Shown here piece by piece: positions 11,961-22,929 of a stretch of DNA of 64,000 bases. A model generated the notes under the pieces. The model was given only the letters and a program-made list of their open reading frames with translations. It was not told where the DNA came from and searched no databases. The stretch spans positions 7,688,001 to 7,752,000 of the forward strand of contig CM034105.1 in NCBI GenBank assembly GCA_019914945.1. The letters run 5' to 3'. This DNA is from Typha latifolia. Its lineage: Eukaryota; Streptophyta; Magnoliopsida; Poales; Typhaceae. The position numbers and the translations under genes are program-made. Each line of letters opens with the position of its first letter. Positions within the stretch are counted from its first letter, which is position 1.

Positions 11961-12213
11961 AGTTAGGCATCTTGAAGTGGATGCAAATCTACCAATTGCC
12001 ACCTAGGCCACCACTTAACGATATCAACAATTGGGAGTATTTCGATGATCTGATGGTTCGATGACCCTACCCTAGGGCCGTCACTATCCCTCCTCAAGCC
12101 CAAGAGATTAGAGACATGAATATCTTCATGACACAAGGGTTCAAGGCCCCAACTATGTGGCTTGAGTTCCCAAGTTTGACAGTAATGATCCACTTGATTG
12201 GATCTATTAGATC
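11961..12213 (+). pseudogene. Gag fragment of another gypsy lineage
   Basis: The segment ending near 12213 reads a gag-like core (QGFKAPTMW, then in another frame FDSNDPLDWIY) resembling the PKFDGxDPxxWI motif of gypsy gag proteins. Frameshifts separate the parts. It differs from family B gag. Confidence 0.55.
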
Positions 12214-12495
12214 ACTTCACGTGACATTGAACTCGATGGTCGTGTCAATTATCCCTTAGTTTAGACAATTTCCATTTCACCTACTATTTTAGTGAGTCCT
12301 AGACTTGGGTACTTGTTGATTACGGATTCAAGTTGTTAAATTGATTAATTGGTCTAGTCAAGTCATTAGATGTATTATGAGTCCAAGTATCAATTGGTTT
12401 AGTCAAGTTGCTTGATGTAATAGGAGTCTGAGTTCGAATCAGTTTAGGGTTAGCATCTATATATATGCGAAGAGCAACCTAATCTAGGTTTAGAC
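12214..12495 (+). repeat. LTR-like remnant related to family F
   Basis: It shares spaced blocks with the solo LTR at 13667-14480, including the promoter block GTTAGCATCTATATATATGC at 12450-12469 and AGAGCAACC. Both ends are undefined and the LTR 3' part is missing. Confidence 0.5.
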
Positions 12496-12766
12496 CTTGA
12501 AGGACCATCAAACGAAGGATGAAGGATGAAATGCCCACTAACCTAGCACACTTGCTATAGGAGTTCAACAAGGTATTTGATAAGCCAAATGGCATGCTAC
12601 CGGTGCGCACGCAAGACCATTGGATCAAGATTGTGGCAAGGGCTTAACTAGCGAATGTGCAGTCTTATAAATACCCTTATGTCCAAAAAGAAGATATCAC
12701 AAGGCTGATTAATGAGTGATGGACGATGGCATCATCCAACCGAGCTAAAGCGCATACTAATCACCC

Positions 12767-13559
12767 TGTTGTGGTTCTTGATTTAGATACATATTGGATA
12801 AGATTAAACCGCTTTAAATTGTATCATTTTCTGTTTATATTTTAGGAAAATAAGATAACTTCTAGCTGGTGCGTTCGAACGCAAGTGGATGGCTTTCGAA
12901 CTCGGCGTTCGAACACATGATTCGCATTCACACATCTAGAGCCATGTTTTCAAGCATTCGAACGCGATCAAGGGACCTTCGAGCACACGTCGAATAAGTT
13001 GTTTTGTATTAGGATTTATTTGGGGTTTTTGGATTACTAGTTAACCTCCAAATATGTGGAAAAGCAGCCTTTTTGGGTTATTGATTATTGGAAGTTGTTT
13101 TGCATCTAGACTTAGCCAACTTCTCCCTTGTCCTTCCTCCCCCTTAGTATTCAACACAAGCTTTCGTCTACGGCCGAGGTTACCCTCCATCGCTTCTCCC
13201 TCCTCACTCTAGTAATCAGCCACACCTGGAAGCCACTTCTCCCACCTCATCTTATTCAAAGCACTAACCCATCCACCATAACCATCATAATCTCCAATAA
13301 CCCCAACCAAATAATCCATGTCCATCCCATCACCTCTTGACTTTCAGTCATTGTTTACTATATAACTTTCTATCTACTGATGTGATCGACGAGATTCTAG
13401 TTCCATTGGATTTCTAACTTCCAGAGGAACAACATATCCGAATCTCAAATCTTTCCAATGGTTGGATCGATCCCTATTTCCTTCATAACTTTTATGTTGA
13501 GTTCCGTCCAGATTAACAAATTGGATAGACAATCTTCTTCACGAAAGGCGACTGGAACA
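12767..13559 (+). mobile_element. Solo LTR, family G, with perfect target duplication CACCC
   Basis: It starts TGTTGTGG and ends GGAACA, with CACCC at 12762-12766 and 13560-13564. It contains the palindromic motif cluster at 12868-12990 (GCGTTCGAACGCAAG, GCGTTCGAACACATG, ATTCGAACGCGATC) and the promoter block at 13040-13070 (GTTAACCTCCAAATATGTGG). Confidence 0.88.
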
Positions 13560-13666
13560 CACCCATGTTGGTAGATCGGAAGAAAGACGGCACATGGCGG
13601 TTCTGCATCAACTATCAAGTGCTCAACACTATCATCGTGAAGGAATGGTATATCGATCATTGAGGA

Positions 13667-14480
13667 TGATATGAACTTGGTCGGATCGGATCCATTCACG
13701 GCACATTGGGCTCGCTTGGGTCAAGTCTAGTTATCTAGTTTAGTCATTTACATCTTTTAGCACCTGCTAAATATGGACTCAACTTGTTAATTAGTTAACT
13801 AGATTTGCATAAGTTAATTAATTATTTTAGTCGAGTTAGGACATGTATCATGAGTCCTAATACCACTAGGACAAGCCAAGTCACCTTCATTGTCAGTGTT
13901 CGAATCTAAGTCAATCAAAGGTTAGCCTCTATATATACATGTGAAGAGCAGTCTTAATTCTCATTAAAGAGAATTATTTAGTAAGGCTTGTCGCCCTTTA
14001 TCTCCTCTCTCCTTCTCTTGGCCGCCCATCACAACTCTTCCCACCTACAATCGAGCCACTTTCTTCCGTTGGCAAGGCTCTCGACCAACTTCTAACCCCT
14101 CTTCTTCCCCCCTTAATCTTATCCTCAATCTCTATTCCCTACTCTCCATCCAAGAGCACATCAACTTCTGCACTAATCTAGCCATTAAGGGCAGCAAGCG
14201 TGCAAATCAAACCAAGTAGATCCAGTTTGGACCTTTATCCCACAGGTCTGATTCTCCGACTTACATCCACTGATTCAATGATATCTCTATATTTAACCAT
14301 CAAAATTTCAAAATATTGATTTGTTAGAAAGCTCTTCCATAGCTATAACAAGATAATTACGTATTTACAAAAAAAAAAAGAGCCATCTCAATTCATCCTC
14401 TTTCATCAAAAAATTTCGTGCAAATCTGTTCAGGACTGCACCTTATTACGATTTCATCTTCCTCATAGATAATTATAATA
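13667..14480 (+). mobile_element. Solo LTR, family F, with target duplication GAGGA/GGGGA
   Basis: It starts TGATATGAAC and is flanked by GAGGA (13662-13666) and GGGGA (14481-14485), one mismatch. The reverse transcriptase reading continues across the flanks. The promoter block GTTAGCCTCTATATATACAT is at 13921-13940. The right terminus (AATTATAATA) is decayed. The palindromic motif is almost absent here (one TTCGAA near 13900). Confidence 0.75.
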
Positions 14481-14605
14481 GGGGAGCTACTGGTTGAACT
14501 CATAAAGGCAACCTAGATCAGCAAGCTTGATGTAAGGGCTAAAAACCACCAAATCTGAGTCCAATAAGATGGCCAATGCGAGTTCAAAGTGGTGCATCTG
14601 CATCG

Positions 14606-15291
14606 GTTTTAAATCCTAAAGTTTCAATCTATATCAAATTAATATTCATTTATTTAGGATATAAATTTTATTATCCTTTTAATAACCGTATCCACGTATC
14701 AAATTTGTATCCAAATAAAAACAATGCATGCTGACGTGGATTGAAGACAATCCAATCTATCCTCTCCTTTTCTTTTTCTTTCTTGAGTGCACACGTGAAT
14801 GTGGTAAAACTCGCAATGTGCGCGGCTGCAACAGCTAAAGCTTATTTCAATTTAATGGACCACAGCTACTGAACAAGAAAAACTGTCCAAACTATTCGAA
14901 ATAGGTTCGTAAAAACAGCTGCTGCTGCCCTCCCTGTCTCCTTCGAGATTGATTGCTATGCTTTTGCTCTGTTTTCTCCTATGAATGAAACTTCCATCAG
15001 AAACCACATGCTAGAAGGGGAAAAAAACACCAACTTGACGTTTCATACAGGATCATGCGCTGATAAAGCGTTACAGATGTGATAAGAGTTTATATTGTAT
15101 ACCAGCCAAGCCATTTGGAACCCAACCAATAAAAATTGGGGAACCAATACAATCAATATGTAAAATAAGTAGAGAGATAACGTATCATAATTTCCTTTTA
15201 ACCCATTGTGATGATATGATCTATACATTAGTGAACTTCAATGATATATCAACAAGATGGTAAGGTAGATCAAACTTTATGCAAGCCACCA
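14606..15291. other. Intergenic sequence downstream of the NET-domain gene
   Basis: AT-rich, with no retroelement coding match. Its right end should hold the 3' untranslated region of the minus-strand gene. No other gene is supported. Confidence 0.6.
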
Positions 15292-18200
15292 TCACCGCTT
15301 ATTTGCTTTCAGCACAGTTTCCACATAGTAGTATAGCCTCCATAGTGTTACATTATCCTAAGAAAATAATAAGAAATTGCATTATCCTAATGGAACCATA
15401 AAAATGATAACTCATGAATTTATTGCTCTGTTTCCAGTCTCAGCTAGCCAGGGAAGATTTACCTGTTCTTCCAAATTAATGAAGACATTATTGGAATGCT
15501 GTCTTGCTGGAAAGTTCCTAACTTCAAAGATCTCCACCACTCGATCAAGTGCTTTCTCAGGAAGCTTCTGTATTCGGCTTCCAAGCTGTTGCTTCTCAGC
15601 ATGAGTCATCGGTCTGCAGATTGTTGAACATAATCAACCTTCAGAAAAAAAAATTACCAGAGAATCTTGAACACAAGCATGTAAGCCACCCTCAAAAAAC
15701 AACCTATCATAAGAATATGTTACATTGAACAGTATGCAAAAACATCCTTCAGTAATGTGATAATGTGGCAAACATTGTTACTTAGTTCTTACTGACTGAA
15801 ATGTTGTACACTGTATTACATAAAAAGCAAGTAAAGTTAGAAAAAGAAGAATACATAGTAAAGTTTATGGCAAGCTCTCATGGCTGCAACAATGGCGGTT
15901 TTATATCCTCCAACCTGTGTTTGTGCTTTGGCAACTTATAATGATGTTCAGATTCAATGACCCCATTTCTGGCATTTAACAAGTTGCCATTAGATTGAAC
16001 AAATATTGAGTTGGTATGTCTTCTTTATAGGTGGGTTTGCTACCCTGTTTATAGATGGTGGCATTTCATGCATGGCATTTTTTCCTCAACTAGAGAGATA
16101 CTATACCTGCAGTGAGACACCACTTCATTTACATATTCATCAAGATCCTGTTCCATCTTGCAAAGCTGAAAAAAGGAAGACGTCTCACACTCCAATCACC
16201 ATCATTTGTGAAACTCCACAGATGCTACCATGCACCAAAACAATATCAAAGAAACATTGGTAGGAAAATAATTCAACACTATGATAAGCATGAAGCCACA
16301 ACAACATGGTTGATGGTACTTCTTTTGGTTCAATGTGGCATTTTAATCCAAATACCTTTCCTAATAATTTGGCAGAATACGTTCCCACTGCTGCTTGAGA
16401 TATTTCACCATCGTCTTGTATAGGATGGATATCTTTATATACCTAATAAAAGTTGAGCACCTAAAACTGTTATACTTGATTATGATATCAAACAAACTTT
16501 TGCATTATATCATACAATAGCAGCAGCTAAGTTCAAATATAGCATGTTTCTTTAAAGATCATAAGAAAATCACATACCAAAGTACTGGACTGAATGATCA
16601 GTTATAGCTGCATTTATCAGTTATATAGAAAAGCATATATTATATCTACTACTAGACACAGTGAAGGACTGGATGGTATAAGAGGTTAGAACGGTACTGT
16701 AAGTGATTTCTCAAAAGGCTCAAGCTATTGAACAGTGACATACTTTTTCAAACATTAATACTTACCCCTCTCATGTAGCTCAACAATATAGTAATGCCCA
16801 ATATTTGTAACTTCAGATATAACAGAACAGAATTATACATGGCAGAAGGTAGATCAAGTGAAACAACCTTGAGAACCTCCTGTTCTGATATCAAATGACT
16901 AAACTGATTTCTCCAAAAGCTAAGTTGTTGCACAACTCCAAATTATATTTCTATATGCGCAGAGCAATAACCACCTCAAATGTCTGAAGCTTAAGTTGCA
17001 ATAGCAAATGGAGGGAAAATTATAAGCCCATTAAGAGCAAAACTTATGCAATTGACAGAAACCAAGAAAATGTTATATTTTCTGTGACGTTCTATGTTAC
17101 AAGAAAAAAGATATGAGATTGCAGATTTTGAAAAGAGAAGGGCTGATGGAGACTCGGATAGCTATGATGGAGACTTATGGTGAGAGAGTACCGTCATTGT
17201 GAAGGTGAAAGCTACTAATAAGATAGGGCAGCAAAGGAATAGGACATTCTAGATGATAGAGATAAAGCTAGAGAGATGAAAGATTAAGAGATTGAGGGAG
17301 ATAAAATAAATTCAATTCATAAGCATGCCTAAGAGACAAGCTATAAGGTCATATTTATAGAGAATAAAACAAAAGAATCATAAACCGAATAAAAAACAAA
17401 TAACTAAACCTATTTAAACTATCTTCTAACTCCTCTTTGGATTGTAACTCCATTCTACCTCATATATTGTTTGAAATTGAAGAAAGTCCGAATACAAAAA
17501 TTGTAGATCATTGACTTCACCAATCTAATCCATCTGGTTTTATGTCGCATGAATATTTTCCCTTTCAAAGATATAGATATATAAAAAAAACTTTAAGAAA
17601 ATTAAGTATCAAAAATGATTCATAACTGTCCACGACTAGTCATATTCTGAAATCCTTGCATGGCAGCTTTTGAAATAATATCAATAAATTTTACTAAGAT
17701 TTCTACAGCTTTTGAAGTTATATCAAAATAAACAAACATACACACCTCATTACAAGCAAATATTTTCATAAACAAATAATAAAAATAAGAAAACATAAAG
17801 CTCATTTATATTGAGTATTTTACAGTCGCAATTCAATTAGATGCTCTAACATTAATAAAGAGGAATGATATATTAATATGAGAGAGGACACTTACACATA
17901 CGAATTGAGATTAATCAGTTTGCTCATCATTTTCTTCTTAAGCTCAAAGTAGAAAAATTGATGAGATAAAGTATAGAATAAGAGTAAGGGATTAGATTAG
18001 AATATCTTAGATAATTATTGTCTTTGTGGGTTTTTATTTTGGAAAACCAATCACAAAAAGATAGATCAAAGAAAATCTAGTAGTTTTAAACAAAAAGAAA
18101 ACTACTCTAAATATTCTATACATGCTGCCATTCTATAAAATTGTGACGTTTTCCTCTCTCTAGATAATTGCAAAGCTACCATTTATACAATTAAGATGGG

Positions 18201-20059
18201 GCCAAATTGCAAAGCTACATAAATTGAGGAGGCTAATTGCAAAATTTTATAAAGTTCCTACCTTAATGCATATAATTAAATTTTAAGGGGGTCACAGCTA
18301 GCTGTAATCATTGGGAGGGCCGGGTGGGATTTGAGCTCGGCTTTTCGAGTTTATCGAGCTTAAATATTTGTTCACGGCCCAACTCACCAATCACTCGGGC
18401 CGGGTTGGGCTAAAATATTTTAGCCCATTACCGCCCACTAGCCCACTAACCCATTAGATATTGAGCTTGGGTTACGTATAATGGGTCTAACATAATGATT
18501 AATAGTAAAAATATTATGTCTTATTAGGCTGAGTTTAATTGGCTTATATGAAGAAATTTTAATTATTTTCATGGGAACATACTTATATATTGATATATAG
18601 TTTACTAAATATCCAATGTGAAACTAAAAAATTATAGAAATATGCATGCATTATGGGTCGGGCCATAAATGAGAGCAGTGGATCAAGCTTTTAGGCCGGG
18701 ATGGGTGGGCAAAGGCTTAGCCCATGCTGCGCACTACCATCTCGGACTCAAGTCGGGCTGGGCCTAAATCGGGCTTAGGCTGAGCTTAGCCCGGTTAAAA
18801 CCGGGCAGGCCGAGTTTGGGCAGGTCGAGTCTAATGATCATGTTTAGCCACAGACCCCCCACCATGAACGCTGCTCCGCCCTTGATTACAGTAGATATAC
18901 AGCTGACAAAGTAAATGATTTTGTTCTTCCAAAACGATTTAAATATGTAATACTCTAAGTACAATACCTGTGTCTACAAAACAGCTAATCAAAGAAAAGA
19001 CAGAAAGGAGATATGCATACTTGCAAGATAGTGTATGATTTAGGAAAAACATTGCTATAACCAGAAGAGGTGGGGAGGAGGAATTAATATACCTGTTCAA
19101 TAGTTTCAAAACTTGGAAGGCTAGAAAATTTTTCAGAAGCATTAGACAAGAGAGAAGGGGATGCTTTTCGCTTTTTCCTACAAAGTGGACTGGGCACATC
19201 CTCATCAGGTCCACTTGCATAGCATGACAACAGCTTTTCCTTTTGATCAGATCCAATCTGGAATGTTGCTAAAATATGACCAAGCATCTGCAATGGTTGT
19301 TAGTTGTTACTACTTTTCTTATCTCAAGGCTCCAACAGAAAGACTCATCAAACTCATGACTGCAACAGTATACTATCAATATCACCACAAACAACTGAAA
19401 CTATGAAGGTACTAAAATGGTTTCTACATTTTGGAGCATAGTCTAGCAATAGATATCCTTCCGCACATCCTACAGTTAAGAACACCTGAAGAGGATTCTC
19501 ACTTCTCAGACCATCTGGACTACAAAGATCACCAATAAACAAAGATGTTTTAACCATTGAAAAAAGCTTGACAAGAGAGCTAGGAGGAGGTCAAGAAATT
19601 CGCTGCAGACTTTCAGGCGTAAAGATTATGTCTACACTCTATACACCAGACTCTTTAAGCAAAATTTGTCAGTACTCAGTTCAATAGCTAAAGCACTCAG
19701 AGGAAGAAAGACAATTCCAAGGTAGAAAGTTCCCATCGTTGTACCTCATCAGCTTCTTGATTAAGAGAAACAGCTGTTTCATGGAGAACCGATTTCAACC
19801 TTTCCTTCTTATATTCAGGGAAGCCTTTGCCTATCCCTTCTGTAAAAAAAGATACAGAACCACTGTAACTTTTACTTTTTCCACTATCTTGCCTATAAAT
19901 GCCTTGATCTCCTTTTGAATGCCCCATAGATGGTTCAGCTGATTCCATGACAGGAGAATTGCTCTCCTTGTCGCAAAGCAGCTCCATAAGAAGATGCTTG
20001 TAGTAACCAAGATAGTTAGGTCCAAACTCATTTGGCTCAGCAGAAGTATCATTGGACAT
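15292..20059 (-). CDS. NET (extra-terminal) domain protein, five coding exons
   Basis: The only intact host gene seen. Coding exons on the minus strand: 20059-19745, 19287-19093, 16165-16107, 15613-15463, 15357-15292; all introns are GT-AG, phases agree, and the predicted length is 261 residues. Residues about 11-28 (EFGPNYLGYYKHLLMELL) form a block I recall from plant proteins of this kind; about 137-143 is a basic stretch (CRKKRKA). A helical segment (MEQDLDEYVNEVVSHC) leads into the NET domain, about 190-255 (PMTHAEKQQLG, LDRVVEIFEVRN, NVFINLEEQ, VTLWRLYYYVE), ending KANKR. In BET proteins the NET domain binds short peptides of chromatin regulators; no bromodomain is encoded here, so a nuclear adaptor role is inference. 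The ATG at 20059 lies 21 bases after a possible acceptor (ATATGCAG), so a 5' untranslated exon is likely; ATG 20083 is an alternative. Confidence 0.85.
17100..17560 (-). repeat. LTR-like fragment, family H, in the intron
   Basis: It shares with 30560-31060 and 56870-57560 a purine-rich tract followed by CCTAAGAGACAAGCTATAAG and TATTTATAGAGAAT. On the minus strand this looks like a TATA region and leader of an LTR. Ends not defined. Confidence 0.55.
18300..18850. mobile_element. Possible non-autonomous hAT element in the intron
   Basis: A block with repeated GGGCCGGG / GCCCGGTT-type motifs near both ends in an AT-rich setting, as in many small plant hAT elements. TAATCATT at the left and TAATGATC at the right could be a decayed 8-bp target duplication. 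I could not align clear terminal inverted repeats. Confidence 0.4.
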
Positions 20060-22014
20060 TTTCAAGGATGAGTGATTCTGCATATGTGAGTTTATTGGAA
20101 CTTAGCAGAATCCTTTCCAATAAAAATAGGAGAGAATTTTCAAAATTGCATGTGAAAGCAATATGCGCGGTGTTACTTTTCAAAAAAAAAAAAAAAAATC
20201 AAATAATCCGATGTAAGAATAAGAGTAAGAATCATTTCACATATTAAATAGTGAGTTTCAACTATTGATACATAAGGTTGGGAGCATCATCTCTTTCTAC
20301 ATGGAAACACATGTCTGGCACATTCTTGAGGCAAATCACTAAATGATAAAATAAACTATTAAAACTTGTTGGAGAATTAAGAACATTATGGGATGTCATG
20401 TGACATCTACAATTTTGAACCACTGCTTTGAATGGTAAAGGTTACTTATCAACAATGAGAAAATTGTGACTTAATACAACAAAAGAAGCTGTTACATCTC
20501 ATGGTGTCTGTGTCAATGTGTTCACTACGATATTACTAGCCTTCTATGAAGATTCGAGACAAATACAGGATATGCATATGACATGGTAATATAGTAAGGG
20601 TTGAAAACACAAGGATATGATATGTTGAGAATGCATATTATGTGTGTGTATATGCGTAAGGACTTACAAGTGGAATATATACCTCTGTACAACGGTTGTC
20701 CTGCCCGTGGCATGGGACACGCAGTATTGAGTGCAGGCATGCCTTAACATGTCGTTGGCACATTGGCACGGCCTCGTCATGCCCTTAACTAAATATTTAT
20801 GGCTTTAGAGCTGAAAATAGTTTTTAATAACTAAATGGGAGTGTTTTTAGCCTAGAAATTGGTGTAATACATCCAGTTTTGTTACAGATAGGAATATATG
20901 CCATCATCAAGGCATTAAAGTGCTATGAAGCTAAAGTTGCATGTTTATATAATCTTTGAAGGACAGTTTTTGAAACTTGAAATGGGTTAGGGCAAATTAT
21001 AGTTTATCCCCCTATGGGTTTGGCCCAATTTCAACTTATCTCCATTTTCAAAGTTCAAATTTAAGCAGTTAAACCTCCTATCGTCCAACTTGCAACTGTT
21101 AAGTTGAACTCGGGCCAAATCACAAGGGGTTAGTTTGTAATTTACCTAATAGATTACCACCTAGAAGGTAGATCTACTAAAATGATATAAGAATTTAGAA
21201 TCCAAATGATAATTTTCCCCAATTTCTTTTTCACATTTCTATTCAATTAAGGGAAATTCAGGGCAAAACACAATGTTATATTTATGGTTACAAATTCAAC
21301 CAATAAATTACAATTTATGGTTGGAAACAAACATATTGCATAGATATACTTGAATTCCACACCAATTAGACTCCAATTTTATGATTTTCTTGCCTTCCGC
21401 ACATTTGAGATTAGGGTATAAAATTTGGGAAAAACACTGAAATTACAATTAAACAATCAATAAATCAATTGGTTAAGATCAATAATTCTTACAACCATTA
21501 AGATCCTACTTTATGAATTTTTCCTTATATTTTTATTAACTAGACTTGATACCTAGTGGCACAAGGAGAATCTTTGGCTTCCCCTAGTGTCATATGTTGC
21601 TCCATCATGATACATGTCGGTCAGCACATCCTTGCTTGTGGCTGCTTGCATTTATTTAATTACGTAATTATTGTTATAACATGTGGTAAGATATACCTAG
21701 CCTCATTTTTAATTTACTCATCAACAAAACCAACAATTTGTAACAAACTAATAAAAACTAATTTCCAAGCAAAGGAGATAATTTGACCTATAGATCATGA
21801 TGATTGTAGTATGAAATCCTAATTCATAGATCACACCTTTGGCCGAGGTTTATTAAAAACAGCACATTCTTAACCTAAAAATAAAATATTCAATTACATG
21901 TCTTTGAACTTACAATGTACCCAAGAAGTAGTCATATTTATAGGATTTCTCATTTAAACGCAAAAATGTAAAGGAAATATTTGATAAGTTTCAGTGAAGT
22001 TTCTCATGAGTATC
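20060..22014. other. Upstream intergenic region of the NET-domain gene
   Basis: AT-rich. It should contain the promoter and any 5' untranslated exon of the minus-strand gene, but no site can be fixed from sequence alone. It holds an A-tract at about 20184-20199, a GC-rich patch with GGCATGGGACACG at about 20695-20785 of unknown origin, and the MITE listed next. No other gene is supported. Confidence 0.5.
20990..21146. mobile_element. MITE with imperfect terminal inverted repeats and TA duplication
   Basis: The left end GGGCAAATTATAGTTTATCC and the right end, reversed, GGTAAATTACAAACTAACCC pair over about 40 bases, continuing through a shared TTTGGCCC. TA flanks both sides (20988-20989, 21147-21148). 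It is 157 bp and non-coding, suggesting a Tc1/Mariner-like (Stowaway-type) or similar MITE. Confidence 0.65.
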
Positions 22015-22019
22015 GTATC

Positions 22020-22903
22020 TGATAGGTTCTACGGTACCAAACTGATAGGCTCTAATACCAATGATAGGTAACCGAACAATTCCTTTAAGATCTGAATTAT
22101 TTGCAGGAAGCAGTCCGCCCAACTGAGAGAAAATATTCACTAAATATTCTCCTGTAGTCAGAAAATTATGAAAACAAGTGGAATCAATCTGTAACTCCCT
22201 GATCTACATTTTTCATATTTACGCCCTTTGCAGATTCGAACTGCAACTGGGACGAAAACACGATATATTGCGGATGATAGTGGTAGTGACAGGTGGAGTG
22301 GAAGTTAGGGTTATGGATGATAATGGAGATGAGGGTGGATGGTGGATGGTGAATGTTGTTTAAGGGATAAAAACGAAGGGAAAGAAGTGGTCAAGATCCT
22401 AAAGAAGAGGGAGGACTCGATAGACGAGAAAGATTAGAAGTTAGGAGAAGCCTTGCCAACGATAGAGGTGGTAGGTTGGTAGAGAGAAGATAGGGAGGAG
22501 GGAGATTAGGGTAGAGAGAAGATAAAGAGGCAAGAAACCAATATTCCAATAGCATAATGAATTTGACTGCCATCCACACCTTTATAGAGGCTAGCCAACA
22601 AGCCATAATTACAATAACTAACCCTAATCCTAGTGGAATCCCGCCGATCGCGTTCGAACGTGCCCGATCGCGTTCAAACACACAAAAGGCGTTCTCTGTA
22701 TGTGTGAATGCGATGCAGGCATTCGAACGCGCCCAACCGCGTTCAAACGCATATTTTTCATTCTCTATTTTTGCGAACCTGATGCAGGCATTCGCAAGGG
22801 CGTTCGAACGCGACCCCTTCCGTGTTCGAATGCGACCTACAGGAATTTTATCTTAATGAAAATAAACTAATGCAATAAAAAAAGACTCTAACAAAGTGTA
22901 TCA
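22020..22903 (-). repeat. 3' LTR of A2, with two extra terminal units
   Basis: The core LTR is 22062-22903 (TGATACACTTTG to GTTACCTATCA on the minus strand). It is followed at 22043-22061 by TTGGTATTAGAGCCTATCA and at 22020-22042 by a second, degenerate unit ending CCTATCA, then GATAC. The motif cluster is at about 22645-22835 and the TATA block at about 22567-22604. Confidence 0.8.
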
Positions 22904-22929
22904 ACCCACCACGCTTCCCCACCTTGCCC

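Larger units (their letters stand above)
12511..14605 (+). pseudogene. One gypsy reverse transcriptase split by two solo LTRs
   Basis: Three pieces are collinear on the plus strand. Piece 1 (12511-12766) reads the region before the catalytic domain (LLQEFNKVF, DDGIIQPS). Piece 2 (13565-13666) reads MLVDRKKDGTWRFCINYQVL and NTIIVKEW. Piece 3 (14486-14605) reads ELLVELIKAT, ISKLDVRAKNHQI. Laid end to end they follow the usual gypsy order with nothing missing at the joints, so both LTRs inserted into one pre-existing copy. Many stops; the catalytic FVDD-type motif lies beyond the preserved part. Confidence 0.8.
16166..19092 (-). other. Large intron of the NET-domain gene, with transposon debris
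   Basis: A 2.9 kb intron between exon 2 (donor CAG/GTATAT) and exon 3 (acceptor TTTTTTCAG). The other introns are about 457, 493 and 105 bp. It contains an LTR-like fragment at about 17100-17560 and a GC-rich hAT-like block at about 18300-18850, both listed separately. No further exon is needed, since exon 2 ends in phase 0 and the 59-base exon 3 restores the phase of exon 4. Confidence 0.75.

Noticed and set aside
20525..20740. Small minus-strand frame (MPALNTACPMPR start) upstream of the NET gene
   Set aside because: It lies in a GC-rich repeat-like patch, short, with no splice support or domain.
22062..22062. Tandem double element (LTR-internal-LTR-internal) as the reason for the primer-site sequence beyond the A2 left LTR
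   Set aside because: Only 42 bases of leader-like sequence follow, then a 5-bp match to the far flank; no further internal sequence is present, so an extended terminus fits better.
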